64,000 bases of DNA from Mesostigma viride (GCA_009746045.1 RPFO01000154.1:7163193-7227192); one strand, 5' to 3'; numbered from the stretch's first letter, positions 18,001 to 28,494 are shown. Made by a program: numbers and translations. The notes: generated by a model not told the origin, from the sequence alone.

Positions 18001-18318
18001 TGCGAGACTGAACAAGTCTCGCGTGCAGACACGTGTGTAGTACTCCTACACACAGATCTCGAGTGATTTATCTAGTACCAAATCCGAAAGGCTTGCATCA
18101 CTCCCCGGACAGGAGAACTTTTGCGGATGACTGTAGGTGTAAGTTGGCGATGCCATGGTAACCGGAGACGTCCGTCCTATAGTCAGCAAAATTGGTGCGA
18201 GAGGTCCCCAGTTCGATTCCGGTCGGATTCATTTGCAGATCGCGTTTTCCGCGTTTTCCGCGGCCTGGCACTGAACGCAAAGGTTTTCACCTTTGCGGAG
18301 TGTCTGATCAGAATATAC
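18001..18318 (+). repeat. 317-bp direct repeat with SINE-like end, copy 1
   Basis: Repeated at 18400-18717 (offset 399 bp, only two or three substitutions seen). The unit begins with hairpin GCGAGACT-GAACA-AGTCTCGC, then hairpin GTGTGTAG-TACTC-CTACACAC. A possible Pol III A box (TGGCGATGCCATGG, 18144) and the tRNA-like B box block (AGTTCGATTCC, about 18209) follow. It ends with the same hairpin-bearing 3' end as the SINE at 10512-10645. The 10.5-kb copy may therefore be a 5'-truncated version of this longer unit. Confidence 0.75.
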
Positions 18319-18399
18319 GCTTGGCTGATTTCGATAGTACCGGCTACGCCCCCTTCTACTAAAAAAGAAGGATTCAGCCGTGTTCAGCCCGTCTCACGG

Positions 18400-18717
18400 T
18401 GCGAGACTGAACAAGTCTCGCGTGCAGACACGTGTGTAGTACTCCTACACACAGATCTCGAGTGATTTATCTAGTACAAAATCCGAAAGGCTTGCATCAC
18501 TCCCCGGACAGGAGAACTTTTGCGGATGACTGTAGGTGTAAGTTGGCGATGCCATGGTAACCGGAGACGTCCGTCCTATAGTCAGCAAAATTGGTGCCAG
18601 AGGTCCCCAGTTCGATTCCGGTCGGATTCATTTGCAGATCGCGTTTTCCGCGTTTTCCGCGGCCTGGCACTGAACGCAAAGGTTTTCACCTTTGCGGAGT
18701 GTCTGATCAGAATTATA
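18400..18717 (+). repeat. 317-bp direct repeat with SINE-like end, copy 2
   Basis: Nearly identical to 18001-18318; differences seen include ACCAAATC to ACAAAATC and GTGCGAGAG to GTGCCAGAG. An 81-bp spacer separates the copies. Confidence 0.8.
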
Positions 18718-18842
18718 CAATGAGCATATTTCATGGATGTAAAGCATTTCAACTCTTGAGCATATCATAAAAGTTAATGGTTCCATACCGTACCCATGGA
18801 TGTGTTGACACGTGTGAGTTATTACAAATGGTATCCATCTTT

Positions 18843-18868
18843 AAAATGTCCTCATTTGAGGACATTTT
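18843..18868. repeat. Perfect 12-bp-arm palindrome
   Basis: AAAATGTCCTCA and TGAGGACATTTT are separated by only TT. No neighbouring gene explains it. Confidence 0.7.
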
Positions 18869-18954
18869 CTTGCACTTCACTGAGTGATTAGACATCAAGG
18901 TTCTAGTTATTTTGCCCTTGCACTTGCCTTAATTTGCCCACACTCAATCCTGCT

Positions 18955-18961
18955 CACACGC

Positions 18962-19053
<92 letters not shown>

Positions 19054-19218
19054 TGTCACGCACACGCACACGCACACGCACACGCACACGCACACGCACA
19101 CGCACACGCACACGCACACGCACACGCACACGCACACGCACACGCACACGCACACGCACACGCACACGCACACGCACACGCACACGCACACGCACACGCA
19201 CACGCACACGCACACGAC
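18955..19218. repeat. (CA)n and (CACACG)n microsatellite
   Basis: A CA run changes sharply to a long hexamer run of CACACG after 19042. Open frames across it are artefacts. Confidence 0.95.
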
Positions 19219-19403
19219 CACGACCATGGAAGTAACTAATGTCTAACTACTAAATTAGTTGTTTCACAACTACAATAGAATAGTTGTCGATCTCACTTCA
19301 TATGTCTTAATGGATCTATGATTCCATGTTGTTGCTTGATATGGCAAGTAACACAACAATCGAACACTTTTGACACACCCACACACCTTGGCACAATTCA
19401 GGG

Positions 19404-19582
19404 CACCTGGCCCTATGTGGTCACTTGATGTGCCATAATAAGTTAGACTAGTTCACGGCAAATCACGGCTCATCAATCACACAACCATGCCAAGACTTTA
19501 TTGAAAACTTGAACACGATTCAGGTGCCCCTATGTGGTCGCTTGATGTGCAACAATAAGTTAGACTTGCTCGTGGCAAATCA
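19404..19582 (+). repeat. Two diverged copies of a ~60-bp block at about 118-bp spacing
   Basis: CCCTATGTGGTCACTTGATG...AATAAGTTAGACT...GGCAAATCA occurs at about 19410-19466 and again at 19527-19582. It lies directly outside the left end of the integrated virus. Confidence 0.65.
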
Positions 19583-19611
19583 TGACGCAGTCACGTGTTA
19601 ATTAATTAATT
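19582..19611 (+). mobile_element. LINE family A tail-only fragment at the left virus edge
   Basis: GACGCAGTCACGTG is followed by TTAATTAATTAATT and then directly by the viral TIR. The same tail, in opposite orientation, touches the right TIR (47132-47165). Confidence 0.7.
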
Positions 19612-20733
19612 CACTTGCATCATCATTCCGTCATCATTCCGTCATCGCGGCTCACAGAAGGGCACCAGCCTTATGCTGGCATCTGCCACCCCTATAGTGA
19701 CCCTATAGTGACCGCCGCCTAGGGTGGGGTATCACCCTAAACCCTAAACCCTAAACCCTAAACCCTAAACCCGTCTCGAGACACCCACGGCATCCCCCCC
19801 CTGGCTATCACCCTCCCACTGTGACTAAATTTACTAAGTTTACTATGGGTTTTTGGCTTTATTTCTAGGAAATTCAAGCCACCTCCCATCACCTCGTGGT
19901 CATGCAACACACTAGTGGAGAAAGCCTGAGCAGAATTGCTCCGACCCCCTGATACGATGACACTAGTGTTGCATGTAATTTTAGTTTCCCACGGGAGTAG
20001 CTATAGTGACCTTACAGTATAGTGACCACAGTGACAGACTCTTATGCTGGCATCCCAGGGTGACTAAATTTACTAAGCCTTACTATGGGTTTTGGTTTTT
20101 TTTTCTAGGAAATTCAAGCCACCTGCCATGAGGTCAAGGTTGTGACATCCAGTCCCACCATGCCATAAGAGGGTGAGGCGTGTGGGATATGGGACTAAGT
20201 CATTTCCCGTGGGAAACTATGTTTACTAAGTTTACTATGGGTTTTGGGTTTTATTCCTAGGAAATTAATTCAGGTGTGCACCAACCAAAACACACCTGAA
20301 TTTCCAAAAAAAAGAACCCCCAAAAAACGTAGTAAATATAGTCTCCCACGACAAATGGTTATGAAAACGTAGTTTCCCACGGCAAAATGACCAATAATTC
20401 CATCTCCCACGGGAAAGGCCATGGGGGCCGGCCAGCCGGGGTGCAGCGGAGGGGCGCCGACTGCCAAGCAGTGGCGGGACTGCTAGGTGGTGGTGGGTGT
20501 GTGAGGGCTTGCTGTGTTTTCTCGTGGGAAACTATATTTACTACTAAATTGATATTTTCAGTTGGAAATAATCGGTTTTATTCGACGTGAGTGAGAGTGC
20601 ATGCACACGCTTGCATAATTTCCCGCAAAGAAAACCCAAAACCCGTAGTTAGCTTAGTAAATTTAGTAAGGTGCTGGAGGGTGGAGCAGTGCGTGGGAGT
20701 TGGCGGACCCGGCGAGGGCCGCGCGGCGGGGTG
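19612..20733 (+). repeat. Left terminal inverted repeat of the virus
   Basis: Matches the reverse complement of 45890-47131 in order. From outside inward it contains two CATCATTCCGT blocks, CTCACAGAAGGGCACCAGCC, CTATAGTGACC repeats, a telomere-like array, several TTTACTAAGTTTACTATGGG modules, TTTCCCRYGGGAAA palindromes and an inner GC-rich edge (CCGCGCGGCGGGGTG). The two TIRs differ in the number of an internal ~190-bp unit and in the telomere-like copy number. Confidence 0.9.
19735..19772 (+). repeat. Telomere-like (CCCTAAA)n array in the left TIR
   Basis: About five copies of CCCTAAA, the plant/green-algal telomere unit, lie about 125 bp inside the outer TIR edge. Confidence 0.9.
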
Positions 20734-20804
20734 ACCCCTAGACGTCAACACGGAATTGTGGACCCCCGATTGACATGTGAAAAATCGTTTCATTAAAATA
20801 TTAC

Positions 20805-23353
20805 TTACGAAGGGCAATACCGCCATCCAATAAAGCAGTTCGGCCTGGAACCGTCGCTCAACTTGTACTGAGTCAGCCTGCAGCCCAGAACCGCCTTTGC
20901 CTCGTCTCCAAATAATTTCGCCTTGTAGCTATCCATACCAGTCGAAGCAATGTACTCGTCGAGAAGAACCTTGACAGGCACTGCCTCTCCGCTGCACTTG
21001 ACGAGCTCGCCGCTTTTCTTTAGCTCCTCGATAAAGGCACCCACACCATCAGACGAAACTTTCGAGTCCGTCTACAGTACTCTCATCTCCTCCGACCTAG
21101 GCGGCCACCTCTCGTCCTTGCTAGTTGCTGCCAGGTATACTATTCACTCTCTAATCGAAATCGCCATCAATCCTACTAACGCAAACTCCTTCGCGCGAGT
21201 GCCCAGTGTTGTGTCGATGAGCTTCACTGATGTGCTGACGCTCAGGTTCCGCGTCAATTTCCTCCTGCGCGCAAAACTTGCTCACGAAAGGGTACATGAC
21301 AGCGCGGTCCCACAATCCCTCGCAGTGCTCGTCAAATTTCACGTCATTGTTGGTGTCCAAAACTAGCTTGAACGTTGTATTCACTAGGAAATTGCACATA
21401 CTCGTTCGAGTGGAGAGCACGCGCTTTCAGAACCCCGTTGCCAGTGATATTCTTGAATTTCGATGCCACGATAGGGACGTTGCGCTGGAGCTCGTTCGTC
21501 AAACCAACGCGCATGTCGCGCATTCCCAAAACTTCTGGCGTCGCCACATCGCTCTCCCGCTCCTGCGAAGTGTAGAAAGCAGCACGAACGTTGTTCACAT
21601 TGTCGCCGTACGCTGACCTGATGACGCTCATCAGGAAGCCCTTCCCGTTCCGTCCTGAGCCCTTCTCAGAAGTATCCTTGCTCGTCACGATTGTCCCCCA
21701 CCATCAGTGAGCCAAGGAAACGCTTGAAGTGGGCCCGGGTCACAGCGTCTGGGAAAATTTCCTCCAACTTCACTTCCATAGCACAAGTGTCGGCATCTGG
21801 CGTGTAGGGAAGCCCCATCTGCTTGGAAATCATGTCGTCGGGCCGTCCAGGTCGCAGGGTCATGGTAGCGAGTTCCAGAACCCCGTTAGTGAAGCACAGG
21901 AGCAGCGGATCTTTGTCGAGCCTCTCCACGAATTCGGTTGGCTCGGCGTAGATGATTCCCTTGACCTCGTTGCGGATGTTGTTGATGTAAGGGCCGTCAC
22001 GCAAGTTGTGGGAGATCTTCACAGCGGAGTCAGCCAGGGCTTCGAAGTACGCCGCCTTCTTGTCGTCGCCCAGATACTCGGCCTTGTCACGCCGTTCAGA
22101 AAAATAGCGCGACACCTCCCGGTACTTGGACGGGAGCTTGTCCATCTCAGCGATGGCGTTCCGCAGAGGTTCGTCAGTCATCAGCTGGCGCCACCTGTGG
22201 TCCCTGAAATTCCACAACGACCCACCGCTGTACCGCCAAGTCCCAGCAAATCCCACCACACAGGCCTCGGCTACACCGCGATGAGAATTCTCGAAGTGCG
22301 CGAGAATGTAGACGTCGTGGCGTCCTCGGATGGGAAAAGCAAAGACTTGAGTTCGTCGCCGAGAGCGACAACTTCGCTCGAGAAGTCGCGGCAGTCCGAG
22401 TCGTGGCATTTCTGAACGATGCCGTCACGCGATACGACGAGGTAAGTGTGGTTGCTCCCGTGCTCGCGGCCAGCTCCGAGGCACAAGTGGCTGAACGTGC
22501 GCAGGACGTAGTTGTCACGGTCCTTCGAGTAGTGAAGGCTCGCAGCATCCAGCGCGTGGTCTTCAAAATTCGGGTAACGCTCGGTCCACCTGGCCACGAT
22601 GCGCGAAGTGACGTTGGCGATGTCGTCACTGTCCAGGTGCGTGATTTCGTCGCTGCTAGTGGCGAAAACCCTCGTCGAAGGGCGTCCAACGTCACGCTTG
22701 CCACCGCTCGACTTTTTCCCTTTTTTTGCTGGAGGCTCGAGACCGTCGATCAAGTCGTCGACAGGCAGCCACTTTGCATCGTCGTCCACCAATTGAGCGA
22801 CAAACGTTTCGATGGGCTCGTTGTCGTCAACGGGAGAGAGAATTGGGCATCCTGGCTCGACGTCCTTCGTGTTATACACACAGTTCAGCAATCGGCCGTC
22901 GTTGTAAATGGAATCGTCCCATCCGGGGAGCTGCAGAAGTTTGGCCTTCATGAGACGCCCCATATCCTTCACCGTCACTTTCCAACCCTTCACGTAGACA
23001 CGGAACGAGTACTTGAACGTCCTCTTGCCCTTGGTTTCGACCCAACGCGGACGACGCGTGAGTACTTTGACGTTCTCATGGTTGATGTTACAATTTTCGA
23101 AGACGTCGTTGATGATGTCGTCGACGGTGACTCCCGGCTCTCCTTCCTCGTGATCGAATTTGAGGTCGTAATCGAGATATGGCTTGACAACATCGTCTTC
23201 TTTTAGAACCTCGCACCAATGGCCGCCAGCGCGAATGAGCCTGAGCGCTTCGTTAGCGGATAGCTCTAGGGCGTTATCGTTCCAGTTCTTAGATTTAATC
23301 CTCCGCGCGAGCTTGATCATCTTTGCGGTGATGGGTGGACCGGGAGCCTCCAT
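20805..23353 (-). pseudogene. Primase-helicase (AEP primase + D5-like SF3 helicase), frameshifted
   Basis: This is the replication protein of the virus. The N-terminal part (from ATG 23353, MEAPGPPITAKM) has an archaeo-eukaryotic primase core: YLDYDLKFD with the paired catalytic aspartates, GRLLNCVYNTKDVEPG, and a UL52-like HTYLVVSRDGIVQKCHDSDC zinc-type motif. In other frames follow a D5_N region (LLCFTNGVLELATMTLRPG), the Walker A GSGRNGKG (about 21650), a GMRDMRVGLTNE Walker B region, a DEHCEGLWDRAVMYPFVSKF sensor block and a C-terminal winged-helix-like end (20805-21044). Total span is about 850 codons, normal for PLVs. Frame changes lie near 22271-22409, 21666-21688, 21344-21420 and 21045-21150. 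An upstream extension of the frame to 23503 exists, but the ATG at 23353 fits the domain start better. Inferred role: priming and unwinding viral DNA. Confidence 0.88.
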
Positions 23354-23380
23354 GGTGGTGTGAGCGCGAGAGTGCGGATT

Positions 23381-23427
23381 GTCGTGGGAGAGTCCGCCTT
23401 TATTCCCGTGGGAGATCTCCCACGAGG
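23381..23427. promoter_or_regulatory. Clustered TCCCRYGGGA motifs upstream of the primase gene
   Basis: Three copies, GTCGTGGGAGA (23381), TTCCCGTGGGAGA (23403) and TCTCCCACGAGG (about 23416), lie 28-75 bp upstream of the likely primase start at 23353. The full palindrome TTTCCCACGGGAAA lies at 23684-23697, and the same motif recurs many times in both TIRs. It is probably a binding site for one factor, viral or host. Confidence 0.5.
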
Positions 23428-23702
23428 AATCGAATCGTGTCGGCTTGTCGGTTACGTCGTGTCGGTCGACCGTGTCGTCATGCAGGTTGAAGTTCGAGAC
23501 CATTCTGGAAGGTTGTATACCGTATGCTTAGAAAAAAAAAAGTTTCGATTAAAAAATTTCAGTTCGTCTAAAAACCACACAGACCCTCGAACCTCGACCC
23601 TTGAGAAAAATGGTCCCATGGAACTTTTTTATTTCCTGTATAATGCATGCAGTTTAGGATATCCTTTTCGACATTCATGAAAATTTCCCACGGGAAAACT
23701 GT

Positions 23703-24986
23703 CTACTTTTTCCTCGGCCTCAGCCGACGTCCGCCAGTCTCGCCGCCCTGGGGAGAGGGGTCCCCCGCCTGCCGCTCGTAAACGGCTCCTGTAAGTACGT
23801 CGTGCCCCATCAAGTCACCAGCCCATTTTCGCTTTTTCCACGAAGCGCCCTTCAAGAAACGGGTGATGTACGCCTGCCTCGTTGCATCAATGCCGTGGTA
23901 GATGCGGTTGTACTTCGCAGAATAATACTCGTGCTTCATGTATTCGCCTGGATTTTTTGGGTCCTCGAACACGTACTTCTGATCAGCTCGAGCCTGCAAC
24001 GCGTTAATCAGCTTCTTGTACCCGTCTGGAATTTGGTAGTCGTACGTGCCGTACGTCTCTGCCGTCTTAAAACGTTGAATTATCATGCGGCGCTCGCTCG
24101 GAATGTATCCGTTCTCGTGTGGCTCGAGCTCGCTGATAGAACTGACGATGCGCATTTTGTCGTGGTCGTACCTGGTCGGTGGCAGTTTCTCGCCGGACAG
24201 GTAAATAAGACCCATCAAAGCGGCGTCAGACGTAGGGTCCTTTTTGTACTCGGCGGCGGCGATCCGCTGGAGCTGCTCGTACGTGTACCTCAGTGGCTTG
24301 CTCTCGGCCCTGTCGAATTTCCTGTCGAGATCGCCGACCTTCAGCTCATTGACTCGAGCAGCGTACGCGTCCGTCACGTCGCGTGGGAGCCTCTTCTCAG
24401 GTGGCATCATTCGATTCACCCCGTTTATCACTCCGAGCAAGTTCTTCTCGTTCTCCCTCCACGCATCCTCTTTCGAGTGTGCGAGCTTGCGTTTGGGTTC
24501 CGAGGTTTCGTGGACGACGCGCAGGACACGGGCGGTGTCTGCGAGGCAGTCGACTGATTCGTCCTGCGAGCACCCCATTTTGTCAAGGAGAACTCGCAGC
24601 CTGCCGATATACCCCTTCGCGGTTTTGCGCGTCGCCCCGCGCTCTCTCGAGGGCCTGCCAGGCTCGTGATGCTCTGGCCGGGAATCCGCTGCGGCGACGG
24701 CCTCGTTGAACGTCCAATATCGTCCATCAGTAGGTCGCGCAGGCGGTTCCTCGTGGTGCGGTGGCTCCGGCGAGGGTGGAGAGGTCGCCTGCAAGCCGAT
24801 TTTTTCCGCGCACTCGGGGTTATTTGCGATCCATCGGTCACTGGGATTCCAGACGCCCTTCTTGACCTTGCTTTTCGCCGAGATGCAGTTCGTCTGGTCG
24901 CGGGCGATTGCTCGCCTCTTCGCCTGGGCCCGTCGCCATTGCTCGCGACGCTCCTCTACGGTCACCGTCATCTGATGACTGAACAT
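23703..24986 (-). CDS. Tyrosine recombinase (viral integrase), intact
   Basis: An uninterrupted 427-codon frame. The C-terminal half shows the tyrosine recombinase signature: the first Arg in LPPTRYDHDKMRIV, the Lys block FKTAETYGTYDY, the second Arg in DATRQAYITRFL, His in AGDLMGHDV and the nucleophilic Tyr in LTGAVYER near residue 400. The N-terminal part is basic and coiled-coil-like (RREQWRRAQAKRRAIAR). Enzymes of this group integrate virophage and PLV genomes, usually at short specific sites. It lies between the AT-hook/ATPase genes and the primase on the same strand. It is notable for being intact while neighbours are broken. The start at 24986 is the first in-frame ATG; a second at 24971 is possible. 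Confidence 0.88.
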   Translation of the reverse strand: MFSHQMTVTVEERREQWRRAQAKRRAIARDQTNCISAKSKVKKGVWNPSDRWIANNPECAEKIGLQATSPPSPEPPHHEEPPARPTDGRYWTFNEAVAAADSRPEHHEPGRPSRERGATRKTAKGYIGRLRVLLDKMGCSQDESVDCLADTARVLRVVHETSEPKRKLAHSKEDAWRENEKNLLGVINGVNRMMPPEKRLPRDVTDAYAARVNELKVGDLDRKFDRAESKPLRYTYEQLQRIAAAEYKKDPTSDAALMGLIYLSGEKLPPTRYDHDKMRIVSSISELEPHENGYIPSERRMIIQRFKTAETYGTYDYQIPDGYKKLINALQARADQKYVFEDPKNPGEYMKHEYYSAKYNRIYHGIDATRQAYITRFLKGASWKKRKWAGDLMGHDVLTGAVYERQAGDPSPQGGETGGRRLRPRKK

Positions 24987-25332
24987 GAGACAATTTTTTG
25001 GCTCGAGGCTTTTTATACCCTACGGGGTGGATCCTTGGGCGCCCTCGAGGCCGTTTCGGTTCGTGTCGTTTTTCCGTTTTGGAGGGTGAGCGCCCACGTG
25101 GACGCCTGCGATCGCCCACCAAGGCGAGGATGGCCAATCGGATTTCGGGGCTCATGTCGTGACAGGTGGACGGAATCGTGTCGTGGTGGCCTGCTTCTTG
25201 AAGGATCCTGACGACACGTTCTAGAGTTTTCTGCCCCAGTCGAGAACCCGAACAATATCGGAGGAGTGCTTGGGTGTCCAACACGTACTCCTTCTCGGCG
25301 CCTGCGTATCGTTTGGTGGACGGAATATCCAT
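24838..25332 (-). CDS. Small basic protein with an AT-hook motif
   Basis: A 164-codon frame whose start (MDIPSTKRYAGAEKEYVLDT) lies 28 bp after the apparent true stop of the ATPase gene, as expected for compact viral genes. Residues about 75-105 contain PKRPRGRPRIHP, a textbook AT-hook (RGRP core) that binds the minor groove of AT-rich DNA, followed by a Lys/Arg-rich stretch. The last ~50 codons overlap the recombinase start in another frame, so the 3' end may be shorter than shown. The family is not recognised. DNA binding, perhaps in packaging or transcription, is inferred only. Confidence 0.55.
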   Translation of the reverse strand: MDIPSTKRYAGAEKEYVLDTQALLRYCSGSRLGQKTLERVVRILQEAGHHDTIPSTCHDMSPEIRLAILALVGDRRRPRGRSPSKTEKRHEPKRPRGRPRIHPVGYKKPRAKKLSHVQSSDDGDRRGASRAMATGPGEEASNRPRPDELHLGEKQGQEGRLESQ

Positions 25333-25359
25333 AGTATATCATGTTCAGAGAAAATTATT

Positions 25360-26237
25360 TTATCGAGAGAAATGTATTGAAGTTTCGAAACATTTTTTTC
25401 GGGTCGCGCTGGTCGAAGTCGACAGCAAGAAGTCGTGAGGATCGTCCTTGACGGCGTGGTCCCATAGCGCGAGAAACTCATCCGGCGCCACAGCCCCGCG
25501 CTCTCTTCCGCGATCTGTCGCGCGGCTCGATGGTCCTTCGTTCTGAACAGCGCAAGAAACGATATATTCGCTCGCACTGCTCGTGGTACGCCACCGCTCG
25601 TGTACGCCTGTGTCAGGAAAATCATGCTCGTGAGGAAGTGTCTGTGTTTGAACGCGAAAGCCGCAACAGCGTTTTTGCTAGAGCTCTGATAGAGGGCACT
25701 GCCTTGCATGTCGTCTATCAGAATGAGCGACGAAGGAGGACCGTGCTCGAACCTTGTCGCAGGTTTATCCCAGTTCATTGCATCAAGGCGTAGGTACATG
25801 GAGAGGTCCATGAGTTCTGCGTTTTTATTCCCATCCACGTATTCGCGTTTGAACGTTTCCCAGACCTTGAGATCGTCCTTGTACCTCTCGTATTCGTGGA
25901 GGTCAGACTTGATATGATCTATCATCCCATCGAATGCCAGGTTGGAGTAGACCTCAATCGTCATATTAGCTGGTTCTGGAAGCTCCTTGTATTTCGGCTC
26001 CGTGTGGGCACTCCCTGAAATGAGGTACAGCTTGTCGAACGAGTTGTTAGCAAAGTAAGCCTTCGCCATGTTGACTGCCGATGTAGTTTTCCCAGACCGT
26101 CGAGCTCCGCAGAAGTTTGCGATGAAATGAAGACTCGGCATATTCGGTGGAGCAGGACACTGTGGGGCGTATCGTTGCTTGATGTCCTTGTTCTCGAGTG
26201 AATGAATTCGTCGCTCTTCGATGATAGCCATTAACAT
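25360..26237 (-). pseudogene. FtsK/HerA (A32)-type packaging ATPase, C-terminal frameshift
   Basis: This ATPase drives viral DNA into the capsid. The frame from 26237 carries Walker A GARRSGKTTSAV (about residue 44), Walker B SSLILIDDMQG (about residue 170) and the LTQAY sensor. This is the layout of PLV, virophage and poxvirus A32 ATPases, and the length of about 290 residues also fits. Near 25490-25500, after IAEESAG, the expected C-terminus (PDEFLALWDHAVKDDPHDFL) is in a different frame and would stop at 25360. The original frame runs on to 25221 with unrelated sequence. One indel in a G/C-rich run explains this. The neighbour at 26250 ends 13 bp upstream, as in a compact transcription unit. 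Confidence 0.88.
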
Positions 26238-26249
26238 TCTTGAGACATT

Positions 26250-26777
26250 TTAGTCGTCCAGACTAGCAAGGAGAGACGCGCGGATTGCGGCCATGCGCAT
26301 CTCGTATGGCGTCATCGCGACAGGTAACGGTGGTGGAGGTGGGAGCTGCCGGGTCTTGATCGGAGGTGGCGGAGAGTCCGGCTCTGTCTCCCTGGGCTTT
26401 CGACCCCGTCTTGGTTTTGGCGTGTCGGCGGGGGTGGAGGCGACAGAATCTTCAGCGAGAAGGCGTTCAATGCGCGATTTGTTACGGGCTTCTTGCAGCT
26501 CGAGTTCAACGAGCCTTTGCCGCTGAATCTCCAATTCCTTTGCAAGGACCTTTCGTTTCGTTATCTCTGCCTCCTTTTCCTCGTTTCGTCTCTTCTCCCT
26601 CTCGGCCTTTGCGCGTTGCTGGTAAACCCTCATTTTGTCGCGAAGGGCTTTTTTTTGTTCATCATTCAGCGGCTGTCCCTTTCGAATTGTCTTGACCAGG
26701 TCAACCTGCTCTTCCCGCGTCTCGGCGAAGGTTTCGTCTTGGTAGCTCGTTGGGGTCTCTGAAGCCTCAGAGGCCAT
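26250..26777 (-). CDS. Coiled-coil protein with AT-hook-like and proline-rich segments
   Basis: An intact 175-codon frame. Residues about 45-110 are Lys/Glu/Arg-rich heptads (AEREKRRNEEKEAEITKRKV) predicted as a coiled coil. KPRRGRKPRE resembles an AT-hook, and a proline run (PPPPIKTRQLPPPPPLP) precedes a short helical tail. It is the first leftward gene, divergent from the gene at 26802. I do not recognise the family. A role as a DNA-associated or scaffolding protein is possible but unproven. Confidence 0.65.
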   Translation of the reverse strand: MASEASETPTSYQDETFAETREEQVDLVKTIRKGQPLNDEQKKALRDKMRVYQQRAKAEREKRRNEEKEAEITKRKVLAKELEIQRQRLVELELQEARNKSRIERLLAEDSVASTPADTPKPRRGRKPRETEPDSPPPPIKTRQLPPPPPLPVAMTPYEMRMAAIRASLLASLDD

Positions 26778-26801
26778 GTTTATATTCTAGGCAGATAATA
26801 A
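26778..26801. promoter_or_regulatory. 24-bp divergent spacer between the two viral gene blocks
   Basis: Only 24 bp separate the ATG at 26777 (leftward) from the ATG at 26802 (rightward). The spacer is AT-rich with TTTATATTC, a TATA-like element readable toward either side. If the starts are right, promoters must overlap the coding ends. Confidence 0.45.
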
Positions 26802-28376
26802 ATGGTAGTGATATCGACTCTCAACCGGCCCATAAACCTCGCAACCGGCTTGACGGTCGACCAAGAAACAGACGCGCGAATCGCAAGCGTTGAACAGGAC
26901 ATTGTAGCGTTGCAATCCCAGGTTCATCCATTTGACTTGCACACGATTGTTGATGGCGTGCGGGTATGTTACCCAAGTGAGCCAACAAGTCTGCGTTTAG
27001 GCGATGATTACGACGAGGAGACGGCTGCGGACCCTATCGAGTCATTTTTTAAGCTGGTAGTGGATGGGAAATCGTGGTTTAAAGACCAAGCCATATTCGA
27101 AAACATGTACGTAAAAAGCAGCTTCATAGACATCGAGACACCGAGCAATGGGGTCATGTCATTCCATTTTGACGCTGATACGCTCCAAGACCCAGGCCAT
27201 CGAATACCGACCCGCACACAGCTAGACTTTCTGTTCGACAACTTGGGTATCGGCTATACTACTCTGACAAATCCAAACGCGCCGTTTGTCATGCATTATG
27301 AAGATGGAACGACGGCTTCTCATGACAATGCCTTTGGCGTCATCAATGACCAAGACGTGCGTGCTGAGTTGCCATATATCGTCAACGGCGGAGAAGTGAG
27401 CGGAGTTTGCGATTTTGTCGCGAGAGACTACCAGTCCTCATTTTATGCAGCGGGGAGCAACTTGGTTGACCGAGATATCGGATACCCGTATTTCAAGGAC
27501 CTGTTGTTTGGATATGGCGGGACGCGATTTTCGGGTAGCCCTTTGCTAGTCGAGCAAATCTCGTTTTCCACCATGAGAGACCACAACCGCCCCGCCGCGC
27601 TAACCGGGCGTTCTTTCACAATAACCCGATCCTATGCAAAACTCTCTAGCTGGAGAATGGGCAGGATCGATGAATTCGGAACGCTGTCACTTGGCTAGTA
27701 GTCACCTACCCTTTTCAGACGTATGAATGCATCCCAGGGCTTTCGATAGTACAAGGCATCAAAGATTGCGTCCCAAGCGCCTACCTGAGAAAACTCCCTC
27801 TGAGATGGTACGTCAACAACACTCGACTCACGGAGGCCTCTCCGACGATTGGCGGGTTCACGCTTTCTGTGAACGGAGGACTGCGTGGTGAGGATGCTCT
27901 GGTTACCAACTTGACAAGTACCGACACGGGAAAATGGCTCAGTTACGAGCTAGACCTCTTCGATGACTCTACCATTACCTCGTTTACGACTAGGAAGGCG
28001 GGAGTCATGGTAGGTGTCTCGAAACTTTCTACAATTAACCTCTGGTGGGATACGATCAAAGAGCAAGTTCGTATTGTACGCGAATCCAATGAGGATAGCA
28101 ATTACAGCAACGGCGGACCCTGTCGTTGGGTGGGGGATGAACCTCGAAAACCCAGTCAGTTTCAACTTGCATATAGAGGGGGGTGTCAAGGCAACCTTGT
28201 CAGGTATTAACTATTTCACGTACACACCAACCGACCACGAAAGCGCTAATACGGACATTTATTACAGCTTCACATGCCCAAGAGACTACCCCAACCTCTC
28301 TGGGGAGAACGCGACAGTAGAAGGGACTCATGACACCCTGTCAGGATTTTTTGACAATCCTGGTTGTGCCCATTAG
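26802..28376 (+). pseudogene. Large presumed virion protein, two frameshifts
   Basis: The first frame (26802-27698, 298 codons) starts MVVISTLNRPINLATGL and has an early coiled-coil-like stretch, then beta-rich sequence. Homologous-looking sequence continues without interruption in a second frame from about 27695 (VTYPFQTYECIPGL, NGGLRGEDALVTNL) and in a third from about 28070 (NPMRIAITATADPV, GINYFTYTPTDHES) to TAG at 28376. Total is about 520 residues. There are no recognisable catalytic motifs. Size, position at the head of the rightward block and beta-rich character suggest a structural protein, but the family is unknown. The frame changes near 27695 and 28070 would inactivate it. Confidence 0.5.
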
Positions 28377-28494
28377 CTGTTCGTTTACCAGCAATATTTT
28401 CAGGGTACGATTTCAAAGTCCGATGTAGTATAAATCGGCATTAATATATCTTTCAACCGTACTACGAGTACTGTGACTTGCTAGTGGTTGCATG
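28377..28494. other. Short viral intergenic stretch before the LINE insertion
   Basis: AT-rich sequence with TATAAATC and TTAATATATC. It ends at the TSD of the family C LINE (28495-28510). Confidence 0.4.

Noticed and set aside
18190-18235. A working tRNA gene
   Set aside because: Only the variable-loop/T-arm part is tRNA-like; the T-stem does not pair and no acceptor stem was found. A SINE fits better.
19735-19772. A chromosome end at the telomere-like array
   Set aside because: The array is only about five units, is mirrored in the other TIR and is flanked by unique sequence on both sides.
22403-23206. 267-codon + strand frame opposite the primase
   Set aside because: It is the antisense shadow of the primase domain, without its own motifs.
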